The translations under genes and the position numbers were made by a program. Source: Streptomyces sp. H27-H1 (GTDB taxonomy: Bacteria; Actinomycetota; Actinomycetes; Streptomycetales; Streptomycetaceae). From it: 64,000 bases of DNA. Under the pieces are notes generated by a model. The model saw only the letters and a list, made by a program, of their open reading frames with translations. It was not told the origin of the DNA and searched no databases. Position 1 is the stretch's first letter. Each line of letters begins with the position of its first letter. Below are positions 35,779-43,868 of the stretch, in pieces. The stretch spans positions 40,946-104,945 of the forward strand of contig NZ_JAPNLJ010000029.1 of NCBI RefSeq assembly GCF_026627445.1, written 5' to 3'.

Positions 35779-36603
35779 ATGGACCGAGCCACCGACGTGC
35801 CCGAGATGCCCGCCCAGCCCGCGGATCCGGCCGAGGAGAACGACTACGACAGTTTCGCCGAGGCGTACTCGGCGGAGAACGAGAACAACCTCGTGAACGC
35901 GTACTACGAGCGGCCCGCGATGCTGGCCCTCGCCGGAGACGTGGCCGGCCGTCAGGTCCTGGACGCCGGCTGCGGCTCGGGCCCCCTGACCGCCGCACTG
36001 CGCGATCTCGGCGCGGTCGTCACCGGCCTCGACGCCAGCGCGGGGATGGTGGCGCTGGCCAGGCGGCGGCTCGGTGACGCCGCGGCCCTGCACGTGGCCG
36101 ACCTGAGCGACCCGCTGCCGTTCGCCGACGACGCCTTCGACGACGTGATCGCGTCGCTGGTACTGCACTACCTGGAGGACTGGGGGCCGACGCTGGCCGA
36201 GTTGCGGCGAGTACTCAGGCCCGGCGGCCGGCTGATCGCGTCGGTGGAGCACCCCTTCGTCGCCTACGCGTTCCGGGATCCCCGGCCGGACTACTTCGCG
36301 ACGACCAGCTACACCTTCGACTGGCCGCTCGACGGGCGGTCCGTCCCGATGAGGTTCTGGCGCAAACCCCTGCACGCGATGACCGACGCCTTCGCCACCG
36401 CGGGCTTCCTCCTGACCTCCATCAGCGAGCCGCAGCCCGACCCTGCCGCCCGCGCCCTGTTCCCCGACGGCTTCCAGGCCCTCTCTACCAAGACCTGCTT
36501 CCTCTTCTTCGTGGTCGAGGTCCCCCGCCGGAGCGCGTGCGCGTCGCGCTGGCGGGCCGTCTGGCGCGGCGACGCGGAGTGGGAGCGGCCGCCCCGGGCA
36601 TGA
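35779..36603 (+). CDS. Class I SAM-dependent methyltransferase
   Basis: A 274-residue Rossmann-fold methyltransferase. Motif I is VLDAGCGSGPLTAALRDLG, the Asp at the end of beta-2 is in VTGLDASAGMVALARRR, and FDDVIASLVLHYLEDW and LRRVLRPGGRLIAS complete the methyltransf_11 pattern. The C-terminal 30 residues are basic and Trp/Arg-rich (RSACASRWRAVWRGDAEW). Nothing in the neighbourhood names the substrate. A bidirectional hairpin separates it from the convergent amine oxidase. Confidence 0.88.
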   Translation: MDRATDVPEMPAQPADPAEENDYDSFAEAYSAENENNLVNAYYERPAMLALAGDVAGRQVLDAGCGSGPLTAALRDLGAVVTGLDASAGMVALARRRLGDAAALHVADLSDPLPFADDAFDDVIASLVLHYLEDWGPTLAELRRVLRPGGRLIASVEHPFVAYAFRDPRPDYFATTSYTFDWPLDGRSVPMRFWRKPLHAMTDAFATAGFLLTSISEPQPDPAARALFPDGFQALSTKTCFLFFVVEVPRRSACASRWRAVWRGDAEWERPPRA

Positions 36604-36605
36604 GA

Positions 36606-36643
36606 ACGGGCCGCCGCCGCGTTCGTGCGCGGGGGCGGCCCGT
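36606..36643. terminator. Bidirectional terminator hairpin
   Basis: A 16-bp stem (36606-36621 with 36628-36643, one mismatch) and a 6-nt loop lie between the convergent methyltransferase and flavin monooxygenase genes. Confidence 0.8.
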
Positions 36644-36664
36644 GGTCACGGGGGGCCGGGAGGG

Positions 36665-38362
36665 TCAGTCCTCCGGGAGTTCGACCGGGGCTATCTCGTC
36701 GTAGAGGTCGCCCGGGCCGGGGTTGGTGGAGTCCGTGGCGCCGCCGAGGTGGTGCATGACGCCCCAGACGGCGTTCAGCGCCGTCTGGACCGCGCCCTCC
36801 GCCCAGCCCGCCGTCCAGGAGATGTCGTCTCCCGCGAGGAAGATGCCGCGCTTGTCCGCAGGGAGGCGGTCCTGCATGAAGTGGGTGAACAGGCGCCGCT
36901 GGTAGCGGTAGTGCCCGGGCAGGTTGGCCTTGAACGCGCCCATGAAGTACGGCTCGTTCTCCCACGACACGGTCACCGGGTTGCCGATGATGTGGCGGCG
37001 GATGTCGACCTTCGGGTAGATCTCGCCGAGGGACTTCAGCATGACCTCCATCCGCTCGTTCGCGGACAGCGGCAGCCACTTCAGGCTGTCGTCGCACCAG
37101 GTGTAGGACAGGCAGATGACGGCCGGCTTGTCGGGGCCGTTGTCCAGGAGGTAGGTGCCGCGGGTCATGCGGTCGGTCAGCGTCATCGACATGACGTCGC
37201 GGCCGGTCTCTTCGTCCTTGTCGAGCCAGAAGGGCCGGTCGACCGGGATGAAGAGCTTCGAGGACTCCATGTAGTGCGTGCGCTCGATCGCCGTCCAGTG
37301 GTCGATCGGGAAGAGCGTGTCGTCGCACGCGATCTTCGAGAGCAGCATCCAGGACTGGGCCGTGAAGATCGCCGCGCGGTACGTGCGGATGTCGCCCGCG
37401 GCGTCCGTCACCGTGATGCGGTTGCCCGCCGTGCGGTGCAGCCGGGTCACCGCCGGACGGGGCGCGCCCCCGTGGAGCGAGGAGAGGGAGGTGCCCTGCG
37501 CCCAGTGGACGATCTTCTCGGGCTCGCGGTCCCACATGCGCAGCGGGAGCTGCTGCGAGCCGCCCACGATGCCGCGGTGGTGGTCGTCGGCCTCGGTGTA
37601 GACGACGCGCAGGATCTCGAGGATCGAGTTCGGGAAGTCGGTGTCCCAGCCGCCCGTGCCGAAGCCGACCTGGCCGAAGATCTCGCGCTTGCGGAAGGAC
37701 TTGAACGCCTCGGACTTGCAGAGGAATCCGTAGAAGGTCTCGTCGTCGAGCTTCTCGACGAGCTTCGCCCAGATCTCGCGGATGCGCGGGACGTCCCGCT
37801 CGCGCATCGCGGTGTTCATGTCGGAGAAGTCGGCGCCCTCGTCGAGGCACGCGTTCCACGCGGCGGACACGTCGCGGTAGACCTGCGGGAGGTCGGCGAT
37901 GGTCTCGGCGTAGTGGGTCTCGCCCTTGAGGTCGACGACCGTCGAGGGGGTGGCCTCGGCGAGCGGGTTCGGGAAGGGCTCGGTGACCAGGCCGACGAGG
38001 TCGATGTAGTGCTGGAGGGCGGTGGAGGAGGGAGGGAAGCGCATGGCACCCATCTCCGCCGTCAGTTCCTCGGTGCCCGCGCCCTCGAAGCCCACCGTGC
38101 GCAGCCGGCCGCCGATCTGGTCGGCCTCGTAGACGACGGGCTTGAGGCCCATCTTCATCAGCTCGTACGCGGAGATGATGCCGGACAGCCCGCCGCCGAT
38201 GACGGCGACCTCCGTGCCGTGCTCGGTCGCCGGTATCTGGCCGAGGCCCGCCGGGTGGGCGAGGAAGTCGTCGTACGCGTAGGGGAAGTCCGGCCCGAAC
38301 ATCGTGATCGGCAGCGAGGCGTCGCTGTGCGGGACGGCGGTGGTGGGCACCGTGGACGTCAT
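36665..38362 (-). CDS. Flavin-dependent L-amino acid 2-monooxygenase (DavB-like)
   Basis: A 565-residue flavoprotein of the amine oxidase family. The FAD-binding GxGxxG is VAVIGGGLSGIISAYELM, and the C-terminal FAD motif is IFLAGDDISWTAGWAEGAVQTALNAV. Length and many segments (FGPDFPYAYDDFLAHPAGLG, QVGFGTGGWDTDFPNSILEI) fit Pseudomonas lysine 2-monooxygenase (DavB). That enzyme turns lysine into 5-aminovaleramide by oxidative decarboxylation. Arginine and tryptophan 2-monooxygenases are close relatives. The gene lies 69 bp after a nitrilase-fold amidase, the expected partner that hydrolyses the amide. Which amino acid is used cannot be decided here. Confidence 0.88.
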   Translation of the reverse strand: MTSTVPTTAVPHSDASLPITMFGPDFPYAYDDFLAHPAGLGQIPATEHGTEVAVIGGGLSGIISAYELMKMGLKPVVYEADQIGGRLRTVGFEGAGTEELTAEMGAMRFPPSSTALQHYIDLVGLVTEPFPNPLAEATPSTVVDLKGETHYAETIADLPQVYRDVSAAWNACLDEGADFSDMNTAMRERDVPRIREIWAKLVEKLDDETFYGFLCKSEAFKSFRKREIFGQVGFGTGGWDTDFPNSILEILRVVYTEADDHHRGIVGGSQQLPLRMWDREPEKIVHWAQGTSLSSLHGGAPRPAVTRLHRTAGNRITVTDAAGDIRTYRAAIFTAQSWMLLSKIACDDTLFPIDHWTAIERTHYMESSKLFIPVDRPFWLDKDEETGRDVMSMTLTDRMTRGTYLLDNGPDKPAVICLSYTWCDDSLKWLPLSANERMEVMLKSLGEIYPKVDIRRHIIGNPVTVSWENEPYFMGAFKANLPGHYRYQRRLFTHFMQDRLPADKRGIFLAGDDISWTAGWAEGAVQTALNAVWGVMHHLGGATDSTNPGPGDLYDEIAPVELPED

Positions 38363-38431
38363 GGGGTACGACTCCTAGCGGGGTGGGGCAGGGGGGAGGT
38401 CGGGCGGGGAGCGGCGGTTCGCGGGCCGCGG

Positions 38432-39232
38432 TCAGACGAGCGAGGCGTACAGACCGGGGCGGCGGTCGCGCAGGTACGGGTTGGTCTCCCGCGAGGCGCG
38501 CAGCAGTTCGGGGTCGGCCTCGCCGAAGACGAGCTCCTCGCCGCGGCCGGCCCGGGTCCGGTTCACTCCGTCGGGGCTGGCCAGGCAGCTCAGGCCGACG
38601 AACTCGAACTCGCCTTCCGGGCCGGTCCGGTTGACGTACGCGATGTACATCTGGTTCTCGAAGGCCCGTACGGGGACGAGCTGTTCGGCGACGAACTGGA
38701 AGGGGTGCATCTGCGCCGTCGGCACCAGGAGGAGGTCGGTGCCGGCGAGCGCGTGCGCCCGGACGTTCTCGGGGAACTCCACGTCGTAACAGATCATGAT
38801 CCCGATGCGGAGGCCGTACAGGTCGGCCTGGACCACGAGGGTGTCGCCGGGGGTGAAGGCCGCCTGCTCGAAGCAGCCGAAGAGGTGGGTCTTGCGGTAG
38901 CTCGCGAGCCGCTCCCCGTCGGGGCCGATGAGCTGCGCCGCGTTGTAGACGGCTTCGCCGTCCCGCTCGGGATAGCCGTAGAGCACGGCCACCCCGTGGC
39001 GGCGGGCGATCTCACCGATGGCGCGGGCGGACATGCCGTCGGCCGGTTCGGCGAGCCGGCCGATGTCCTCGATCTCCAGCGCGTAGCCCGTCAGGAACAT
39101 CTCCGAGGTCACGAGGAGCCCGGCCCCCGCCTGTGCGGCGCGCGTCGCGGCTTCCTCGAGGGCCTTCAGGTTGTCGGCGGTGTCGCCGAGCCGTCCGGAA
39201 CTCTGGAGGAGGGCGGTGCGCAGCGGGGGCAT
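38432..39232 (-). CDS. Nitrilase-fold carbon-nitrogen hydrolase (DavA-like amidase)
   Basis: A 266-residue amidase of the nitrilase superfamily. The Glu-Lys-Cys triad is seen in LVTSEMFLTGY (Glu44), SYRKTHLFGCFE and GIMICYDVEFPENVR. Length and the paired monooxygenase gene fit 5-aminovaleramidase (DavA) or the 4-guanidinobutyramide hydrolase of the arginine oxygenase route. It is the first gene of a probable two-gene operon with the monooxygenase. Three GTTGCG-type motifs lie 75-140 bp upstream and are shared with the amino-acid permease locus. Confidence 0.88.
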   Translation of the reverse strand: MPPLRTALLQSSGRLGDTADNLKALEEAATRAAQAGAGLLVTSEMFLTGYALEIEDIGRLAEPADGMSARAIGEIARRHGVAVLYGYPERDGEAVYNAAQLIGPDGERLASYRKTHLFGCFEQAAFTPGDTLVVQADLYGLRIGIMICYDVEFPENVRAHALAGTDLLLVPTAQMHPFQFVAEQLVPVRAFENQMYIAYVNRTGPEGEFEFVGLSCLASPDGVNRTRAGRGEELVFGEADPELLRASRETNPYLRDRRPGLYASLV

Positions 39233-39308
39233 GGGCGTACCTCTGTGGCAGGAGGGGTGGGGTCCTTAGACGGTACGTTCGCGCGTTCGACCCGGACAAG
39301 CCGTGACC

Positions 39309-39370
39309 GTTGCGCTCCGCGCATCGATTCGTTGCGCATTGCCGGGCGGAGGCGGCGATTCGTTGCGTGG
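39309..39370 (-). promoter_or_regulatory. GTTGCG motif cluster upstream of the amidase operon
   Basis: On the plus strand the copies read CGTTGCGCT (39308-39316), GATTCGTTGCGCATTGCCG (39326-39344) and GATTCGTTGCGTGG (39357-39370). The last shares TTCGTTGCGTGG exactly with 43886-43897 upstream of the permease-lrp operon. The likely reader is the Lrp/AsnC protein at 41760. Confidence 0.55.
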
Positions 39371-39431
39371 GACCCCTACGGGAGGCTCGAAATGCTCTCT
39401 GCCGGTGTTTTTCGGGTGTCCGACGGGTGCG

Positions 39432-39887
39432 CTACGGGGCCGTGTGGAAAGCCGGGTGCGCGCTGAGTCGGCGCAGGTCTTCCAGGATGTCGGGAGCGTG
39501 GTTGGAGACCACCCGCCCGCTCCAGCCGTCGCAGAGGGCGGGGACGGTCAGCGCCCCGTCGTGGTCGTGTCCGGCGGCCTCGTAGGCGCGGCGCAGTCCC
39601 TCGTGCCCGGCGGGGTCGGAGCCGGGCGGCAGGACGGTCAGGGCCACGGTGTCCCGCAGGCCCAGGTCGGCGAAGGCGGCGGTGAGGCCGAGGCAGCTCG
39701 GACAGTCGTCGGCGGCGACGTAGAGCTGGTAGCGGTGCGGCTCGGGCGAGAATCCGGTCCCGATCCGGCCCCGGAGGGCCTTGGGCGGCCGGGGCCGGGC
39801 GGGCGGCTGGGCCGCAGCCTGGGCGCGGGGCAGCCCCGCGGCCTGGGCGCGGGGCTGGGCAGGGGTCTGGACAGGGGGCTGGGGCAT
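39432..39887 (-). CDS. Stand-alone thioredoxin-fold domain like glutathionyl-hydroquinone reductase N-terminus
   Basis: A 151-residue protein. The first 40 residues are Pro/Gln/Ala repeats. The rest (RYQLYVAADDCPSCLGLTAAF, then VPALCDGWSGRVVSNHAPDIL) resembles the N-terminal thioredoxin domain of Xi-class glutathione transferases. Where those have CPWA(H)R, this has CPSC, a redox-type CxxC. The C-terminal helical domain of that family (about 170 residues) is absent, so this is either a truncated gene or a specialised small redox protein. A leader-peptide gene lies 44 bp upstream on the same strand. Streptomyces lacks glutathione, so mycothiol chemistry would be expected. Confidence 0.7.
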   Translation of the reverse strand: MPQPPVQTPAQPRAQAAGLPRAQAAAQPPARPRPPKALRGRIGTGFSPEPHRYQLYVAADDCPSCLGLTAAFADLGLRDTVALTVLPPGSDPAGHEGLRRAYEAAGHDHDGALTVPALCDGWSGRVVSNHAPDILEDLRRLSAHPAFHTAP

Positions 39888-39931
39888 GGCTCTCCTCGGT
39901 CTGTGTGCGTACGCGCGTGCTCGGCGGGGCC

Positions 39932-40045
39932 TCAGGAGGCCTGGGCCGTGGCACTGCAGACGCGGAGGAGGTCTATGTGCAGCCGGCGGGTGAGCCAGGA
40001 GCGGCGCAGCGGGGTGGTGGCGGACGGCGTGGTGAGCTGGTCCAC
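39932..40045 (-). CDS. Putative leader peptide (LTRRLHIDLLRVC type)
   Basis: A 37-codon gene starting at GTG 40045 with GGAAGGGGG upstream. The peptide has the core SWLTRRLHIDLLRVCSATAQAS. Streptomyces leader peptides of the LTRRLHVDLLR family typically sit ahead of sulfur-assimilation or redox genes and end near a cysteine. Here the Cys codon is in the last third and is followed by eight more codons. It ends 44 bp before the thioredoxin-fold gene on the same strand, so translation stalling may control that gene. Confidence 0.75.
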   Translation of the reverse strand: MDQLTTPSATTPLRRSWLTRRLHIDLLRVCSATAQAS

Positions 40046-40166
40046 CGGGCCCCCTTCCTGTCCGCGGCCCCCATTAGGCTGGCGTTCGCAGTCTCATGGC
40101 ACCGCCAGGGGCCGTCAAGACCGCATGCAAGAGTGCCCGCGCCCCTACCGAAGGAAGCCCCCGCCC

Positions 40167-40874
40167 ATGTCCCGTGAGTCCCGGCCCGGCGCGGTCCTCG
40201 ACAATCCCGTCTGGGCCGCACTCGAAGGCCCGCACCTCGGCTTCGCCGAGACCGGGCCCGCCGGACTCGCCGCCCGCTACCCCGTCGCCGTGGCGCCCTT
40301 CGCCGCGCTCCGCGACCCGGAGGATCCGCAGGCCTGGGCCGATCTGGCCGAGCTCGTCGGCCCCGGTCAGGAGGTCTGGCTGACCGGACTGCCGACCCCG
40401 CCCGCGGAATGGCGGACGCTGGTGTCGCTGCCTGGCGTGCAGCTGGACGGTCGGCCCGTACGGGGCAAGGAGGATCCGGAGACGGTCAGGCTCGGGCCCG
40501 CCGACGTGCCGGAGATGCTGGAGCTGGTGGAGCTGGCCCGGCCCGGACCGTTCGGGCAGCGCACCGTCGAGCTGGGCACGTACCTCGGCATCCGCCGCGG
40601 CGGGCGGCTCGTCGCGATGGCGGGCGAGCGCATGCGGCCGCCGGGCTGGTCGGAGATCAGCGCGGTCTGCACGCACCCAGAGCACCGCGGCGCGGGTCTC
40701 GCGGGGCGGCTGGTCCACGCGGTCGTGGCGGCCGTGGAGGAGCGCGGCGACAGCCCGTTCCTGCACGCGGCGGCGCAGAACACCTCGGCCGTGGGGCTCT
40801 ATCTGTCGATGGGGTTCACCCTGCGCCGCGAGCCGGTCTTCATCGGGGTTCGCACGCCCGACACGAAGGCTTAA
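40167..40874 (+). CDS. GNAT family N-acetyltransferase
   Basis: A 235-residue protein from ATG 40167 (ribosome site AAGGAAG). The acetyl-CoA-binding motif A is in ISAVCTHPEHRGAGLAGRLVHAVV, and motif B is in FLHAAAQNTSAVGLYLSMGFTLRR. The N-terminal 100 residues form the half-domain seen in FR47-like/predicted acyltransferases. Substrate is unknown. It is divergent from the leader-peptide gene. It ends with TAA, less common than TGA in this genome. Confidence 0.87.
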   Translation: MSRESRPGAVLDNPVWAALEGPHLGFAETGPAGLAARYPVAVAPFAALRDPEDPQAWADLAELVGPGQEVWLTGLPTPPAEWRTLVSLPGVQLDGRPVRGKEDPETVRLGPADVPEMLELVELARPGPFGQRTVELGTYLGIRRGGRLVAMAGERMRPPGWSEISAVCTHPEHRGAGLAGRLVHAVVAAVEERGDSPFLHAAAQNTSAVGLYLSMGFTLRREPVFIGVRTPDTKA

Positions 40875-41002
40875 CACGGATTGACATTCCCTCCGTTGTG
40901 GCCCGGCCGCCTCTGACCTAGCGTCGGAAGAACGGCCGGAGAGCTTGGGGGGGTGGACCGGAGTGATCGCAGGAACCGGCGCCCGAAGCGGCGCCCCCAG
41001 CG

Positions 41003-41191
41003 GTGTCCGGACCGGCGCCTGCGCCATCTCACCTCGCCGGACCGTCCGTCTGCACTCCCGCCGACCACCTGGAACGACTGCGGGACGCGACCGGCGCGGA
41101 CGAGCTGCTGATCACCACGATCACGCACGCGCACGCCGACCGGGTGCGCTCGTACCGGCTGCTGGCCGCGGAGTGGGCCCGGCGGGGGTAG
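41003..41191 (+). pseudogene. C-terminal remnant of an LLM-class flavin oxidoreductase
   Basis: A 62-codon frame whose last 50 residues, AGPSVCTPADHLERLRDATG followed by ADELLITTITHAHADRVRSY, match the end of luciferase-like monooxygenases of the MsnO8 type. Such proteins have about 330 residues. The 70% or more that should lie upstream is absent, since 40167-40874 encodes an unrelated acetyltransferase. The piece lacks a ribosome site. It is best read as debris from a deletion. Confidence 0.65.
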
Positions 41192-41236
41192 GAGGTCGCG
41201 GCCTGCAACCGGCTTGCGGGGTAAGGAGGTTCACCG

Positions 41237-41273
41237 GAGGTTCCCCCACTTCGTCGGACGTGGGGGATTCCTC
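41237..41273 (+). terminator. Hairpin before the WhiB-like gene
   Basis: GAGGTTCCCCCAC pairs with GTGGGGGATTCCTC around a TTCGTCGGAC-type loop, with a core of CCCCCAC (41243-41249) and GTGGGGG (41260-41266). It probably ended transcription of the lost LLM gene. Confidence 0.55.
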
Positions 41274-41365
41274 TACGGGAGTTCGGCCCGCGGGGGTTTG
41301 GCCTGGCGCAGTGCGGTCACACGCGGAGGAACACTTCCTGCGACCGCCTCGCGAAAGGAACAGCC

Positions 41366-41782
41366 ATGTCCCGCAGCGCCTCCAGTACCGCCACGTCGTC
41401 CGCGTCTTCCCGCGTCCCCACGACCGACGTGTCCCGGCTGCCCGGCCCCGCCGTCCACCACTGGGACTGGCAGCTGCGGGCCGCCTGCCGCGAACTGGGC
41501 TCGACCCGGTTCTTCCATCCCGCGGGCGAGAGGGGCGAGGACCGGGAGGAGCGCGACGCGGCTGCGAAGCGGGTCTGCGCCGGCTGCCCGGTGGTGGAGG
41601 CGTGCCTGGAGCACGCCCTGCGTACGCGGGAGCCGTTCGGGGTGTGGGGCGGCAAGACCGAGGAGGAGCGCCAGGCGATGCGGCGTCCCTCCCGGGCCCG
41701 CAGGCCCGCCACGACCGCGCCGAAGGGGCAGGGCGGATCCGGCGGGCCGGACAGGTCGGCTACGCCGGGGCGCCCGAGGTGA
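41366..41782 (+). CDS. WhiB-like iron-sulfur transcription factor
   Basis: A 138-residue Wbl protein. The four cysteines that bind a [4Fe-4S] cluster are Cys41, Cys71, Cys74 and Cys80 (RAACRELG, KRVCAGCPVVEACLEHAL). The beta-turn GVWGGKTEEER (about 92-102) is followed by basic residues RRPSRARRP for DNA contact. Wbl proteins work with the main sigma factor and respond to redox or NO. The N-terminal 30 Ser/Thr-rich residues are extra. It starts at ATG 41366 behind AAGGAA. Its last 23 bp overlap the convergent Lrp gene. Confidence 0.93.
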   Translation: MSRSASSTATSSASSRVPTTDVSRLPGPAVHHWDWQLRAACRELGSTRFFHPAGERGEDREERDAAAKRVCAGCPVVEACLEHALRTREPFGVWGGKTEEERQAMRRPSRARRPATTAPKGQGGSGGPDRSATPGRPR

Positions 41783-42215
41783 AGCGGCGCAGCAGCGGGG
41801 AGAGGACCAGGACGGACTTGGTGCGCTCCACGAAGCGTTCGCCCGCGATCCGCTCCAGGACCCGTTCGAAGTGCCGCATGTCCGAGGCGAAGACCTGGAC
41901 GAGGGCGTCCGCGTCACCGGTGACGGTCGACGCGGACACCACCTCGGGGTAGCGCTCCAGTCCTCGCCTGATGTCGTCCGGCGAGGTGTTGTGCCGGCAG
42001 TAGATCTCGATGAAGCCCTCGGTCTCCCAGCCCATCGCGGCGGGGTCCACCCGGACGGTGAAGCCGGTGATGGCGCCTTCGGCGCGCAGCCGGTCGACTC
42101 GGCGTTTCACGGCGGGGGCCGAGAGTCCGACCTCGGAGCCGATGTCCGCGTAGGAGCGGCGGGCGTCCGCGGCGAGGGCGTGCACGATGCGTTCGTCGAG
42201 ATCGTTCAGTCGCAC
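41760..42215 (-). CDS. Lrp/AsnC family regulator next to amino-acid permease
   Basis: A 151-residue regulator. The N-terminal helix-turn-helix (DARRSYADIGSEVGLSAPAVKRRVDRLRAEGAI) is joined to a RAM domain (TEGFIEIYCRHNTSPDDIRRGLERYP, then TGDADALVQVFASD). GTG 42215 is chosen because it gives the usual family length; the ribosome site is weak. It lies 10 bp after the permease gene on the same strand and is probably co-transcribed. Its targets are likely the permease operon and the monooxygenase/amidase operon, which share a 12-bp upstream motif. Confidence 0.9.
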   Translation of the reverse strand: MRLNDLDERIVHALAADARRSYADIGSEVGLSAPAVKRRVDRLRAEGAITGFTVRVDPAAMGWETEGFIEIYCRHNTSPDDIRRGLERYPEVVSASTVTGDADALVQVFASDMRHFERVLERIAGERFVERTKSVLVLSPLLRRFTSGAPA

Positions 42216-42225
42216 TGCGCGTGGA

Positions 42226-43695
42226 TCACTTCTCTGCTGCGGCCGGTTCTGCTGTGGCCAGTCGGGAGCGGCGGATGCCGTAGAGGAAGTAGAACACGAG
42301 GCCAGCGGCCATCCAGCCACCGAAGACCAACCAGGTGACCCCCGGCAGCGTCGTCATCAGGTAGCCGCAGAGCAGGAAGCCCAGGATCGGGGTGACCGGG
42401 AAGAGCATGACCCGGAAGGTGCGGTTCATATCCGGGCGGGTGTAGCGCAGGATGACGACGGCGATGTTGACCAGGCCGAAGGCGAAGAGCGTGCCGATGC
42501 TGGTGGCGTTCGCGAGCTCGCCCAGCGGGATGAAGGCGGCCAGGAGCCCGCAGAAGAGGCAGACGATGATCGTGTTGACGCGGGGCGTGCCGGTCTTCGG
42601 GTCGACCTTGGCGAAGGCCTTGGGCATCAGGCCGTCCCGGGACATGGCGAAGAGGATGCGGGTCTGGCCGTAGAGGACGGCGAAGACGACGCTGGCGATG
42701 GCGACGATCGCGCCGGCCGCGAGGATGACACTCCAGAAGGCGTGCCCTGTGACGTTCTCCATGATCTTGGCCAGGGCGGCCTCGCTGCCCTCGAACTCCT
42801 GCCACGGCATGGCGCCGACGGCGACCAGGGCGACGAGGCAGTACAGGGCGGTGACGATGGCCAGCGAGAGCATGATCGCGCGGGGCAGGTCCTTCTTCGG
42901 GTTCTTGGCCTCCTCACCGGCGGTGGAGGCGGCGTCGAAGCCGATGTAGGAGAAGAAGAGCATGGAGGCAGCGGTGCTGATGGCGGTGACGCCGAGCGGG
43001 GCCAGCGGGGTGTAGTTGCCGGCCTTTATGCCCATGAAGCCGATGACGCAGAACATGACCAGGGTCACGATCTTGACGGCGACCATGATCGAGTTGATCC
43101 GGGCGCTCTCCTTGGCCCCGCGAAGCAGGAAGACCATGCAGAGCAGCACCACGACCAGCGCGGGCATGTTGATGTAGCCGCCCTCGCCGAGCGGGGCGGA
43201 GAAGCCTTCGGGGATGGTGAGTCCGAGGGTGCCGTCGAGCAGCTCGTTGAGGTACTGGCCCCAGCCGACGGCGACGGCCGCGACCGAGACTCCGTACTCC
43301 AGGACCAGGCACCAGCCGCACACCCAGGCGACGAGCTCGCCCATGGTGGCGTACGCGTAGGAGTACGAGGAGCCGGAGACCGGTATGGAGCCCGCCAGCT
43401 CGGCGTAGGAGAGCGCGGAGAACAGCGCGGTCAGACCCGCCACGATGAACGCGATGAAGACGGCGGGACCGGCGATCGGGGTGGCCTCGCCGAGGACGAC
43501 GAAGATGCCGGTGCCCAGGGTCGCGCCGATGCTGATCATGGTCAGCTGCCACATGGTGAGCGACCGCTTCAGCGCACCGCCCTCACCCTGGCCGCCCTCG
43601 GCGACCATCTGCTCCACCGGCTTGCGGCGCAACAGGGGGTGGGCAGCCTTGGAGGGCTCGGAGGTGAGCGGTGGCGCCTGGCCGTGATCGAGCAC
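42226..43695 (-). CDS. APC-family amino acid permease, CAT (cationic) type
   Basis: A 489-residue permease with 12-14 helices, starting at GTG 43695 behind AGGAG. The N-terminal LTMWQLTMISIGATLGTGIFVVLG is the APC signature. FFSYIGFDAASTAGEEAKNPKKDLPRAI is the helix 6-7 region typical of the CAT branch, which takes up lysine, arginine and ornithine. The C-terminal part (TRPDMNRTFRVMLFPVTPILG) also fits CAT proteins. The substrate class fits the nearby monooxygenase/amidase pair. Confidence 0.9.
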   Translation of the reverse strand: MLDHGQAPPLTSEPSKAAHPLLRRKPVEQMVAEGGQGEGGALKRSLTMWQLTMISIGATLGTGIFVVLGEATPIAGPAVFIAFIVAGLTALFSALSYAELAGSIPVSGSSYSYAYATMGELVAWVCGWCLVLEYGVSVAAVAVGWGQYLNELLDGTLGLTIPEGFSAPLGEGGYINMPALVVVLLCMVFLLRGAKESARINSIMVAVKIVTLVMFCVIGFMGIKAGNYTPLAPLGVTAISTAASMLFFSYIGFDAASTAGEEAKNPKKDLPRAIMLSLAIVTALYCLVALVAVGAMPWQEFEGSEAALAKIMENVTGHAFWSVILAAGAIVAIASVVFAVLYGQTRILFAMSRDGLMPKAFAKVDPKTGTPRVNTIIVCLFCGLLAAFIPLGELANATSIGTLFAFGLVNIAVVILRYTRPDMNRTFRVMLFPVTPILGFLLCGYLMTTLPGVTWLVFGGWMAAGLVFYFLYGIRRSRLATAEPAAAEK

Positions 43696-43868
43696 GAAGG
43701 GACTCCTTTGTCACTGCGGGTGGGTTGTCAGGCGTCGACCGCAGCGGTCCGGAGCAGGAGCAGGCCTTGGGCCTGGGCATGGGGGACCGCCGAGCAGGCG
43801 GTCCACGCCACTCCACGTACAGCGAGTGAGCCTACGAGCTGAGCGATACCGCCCGTAATGCACCATCC

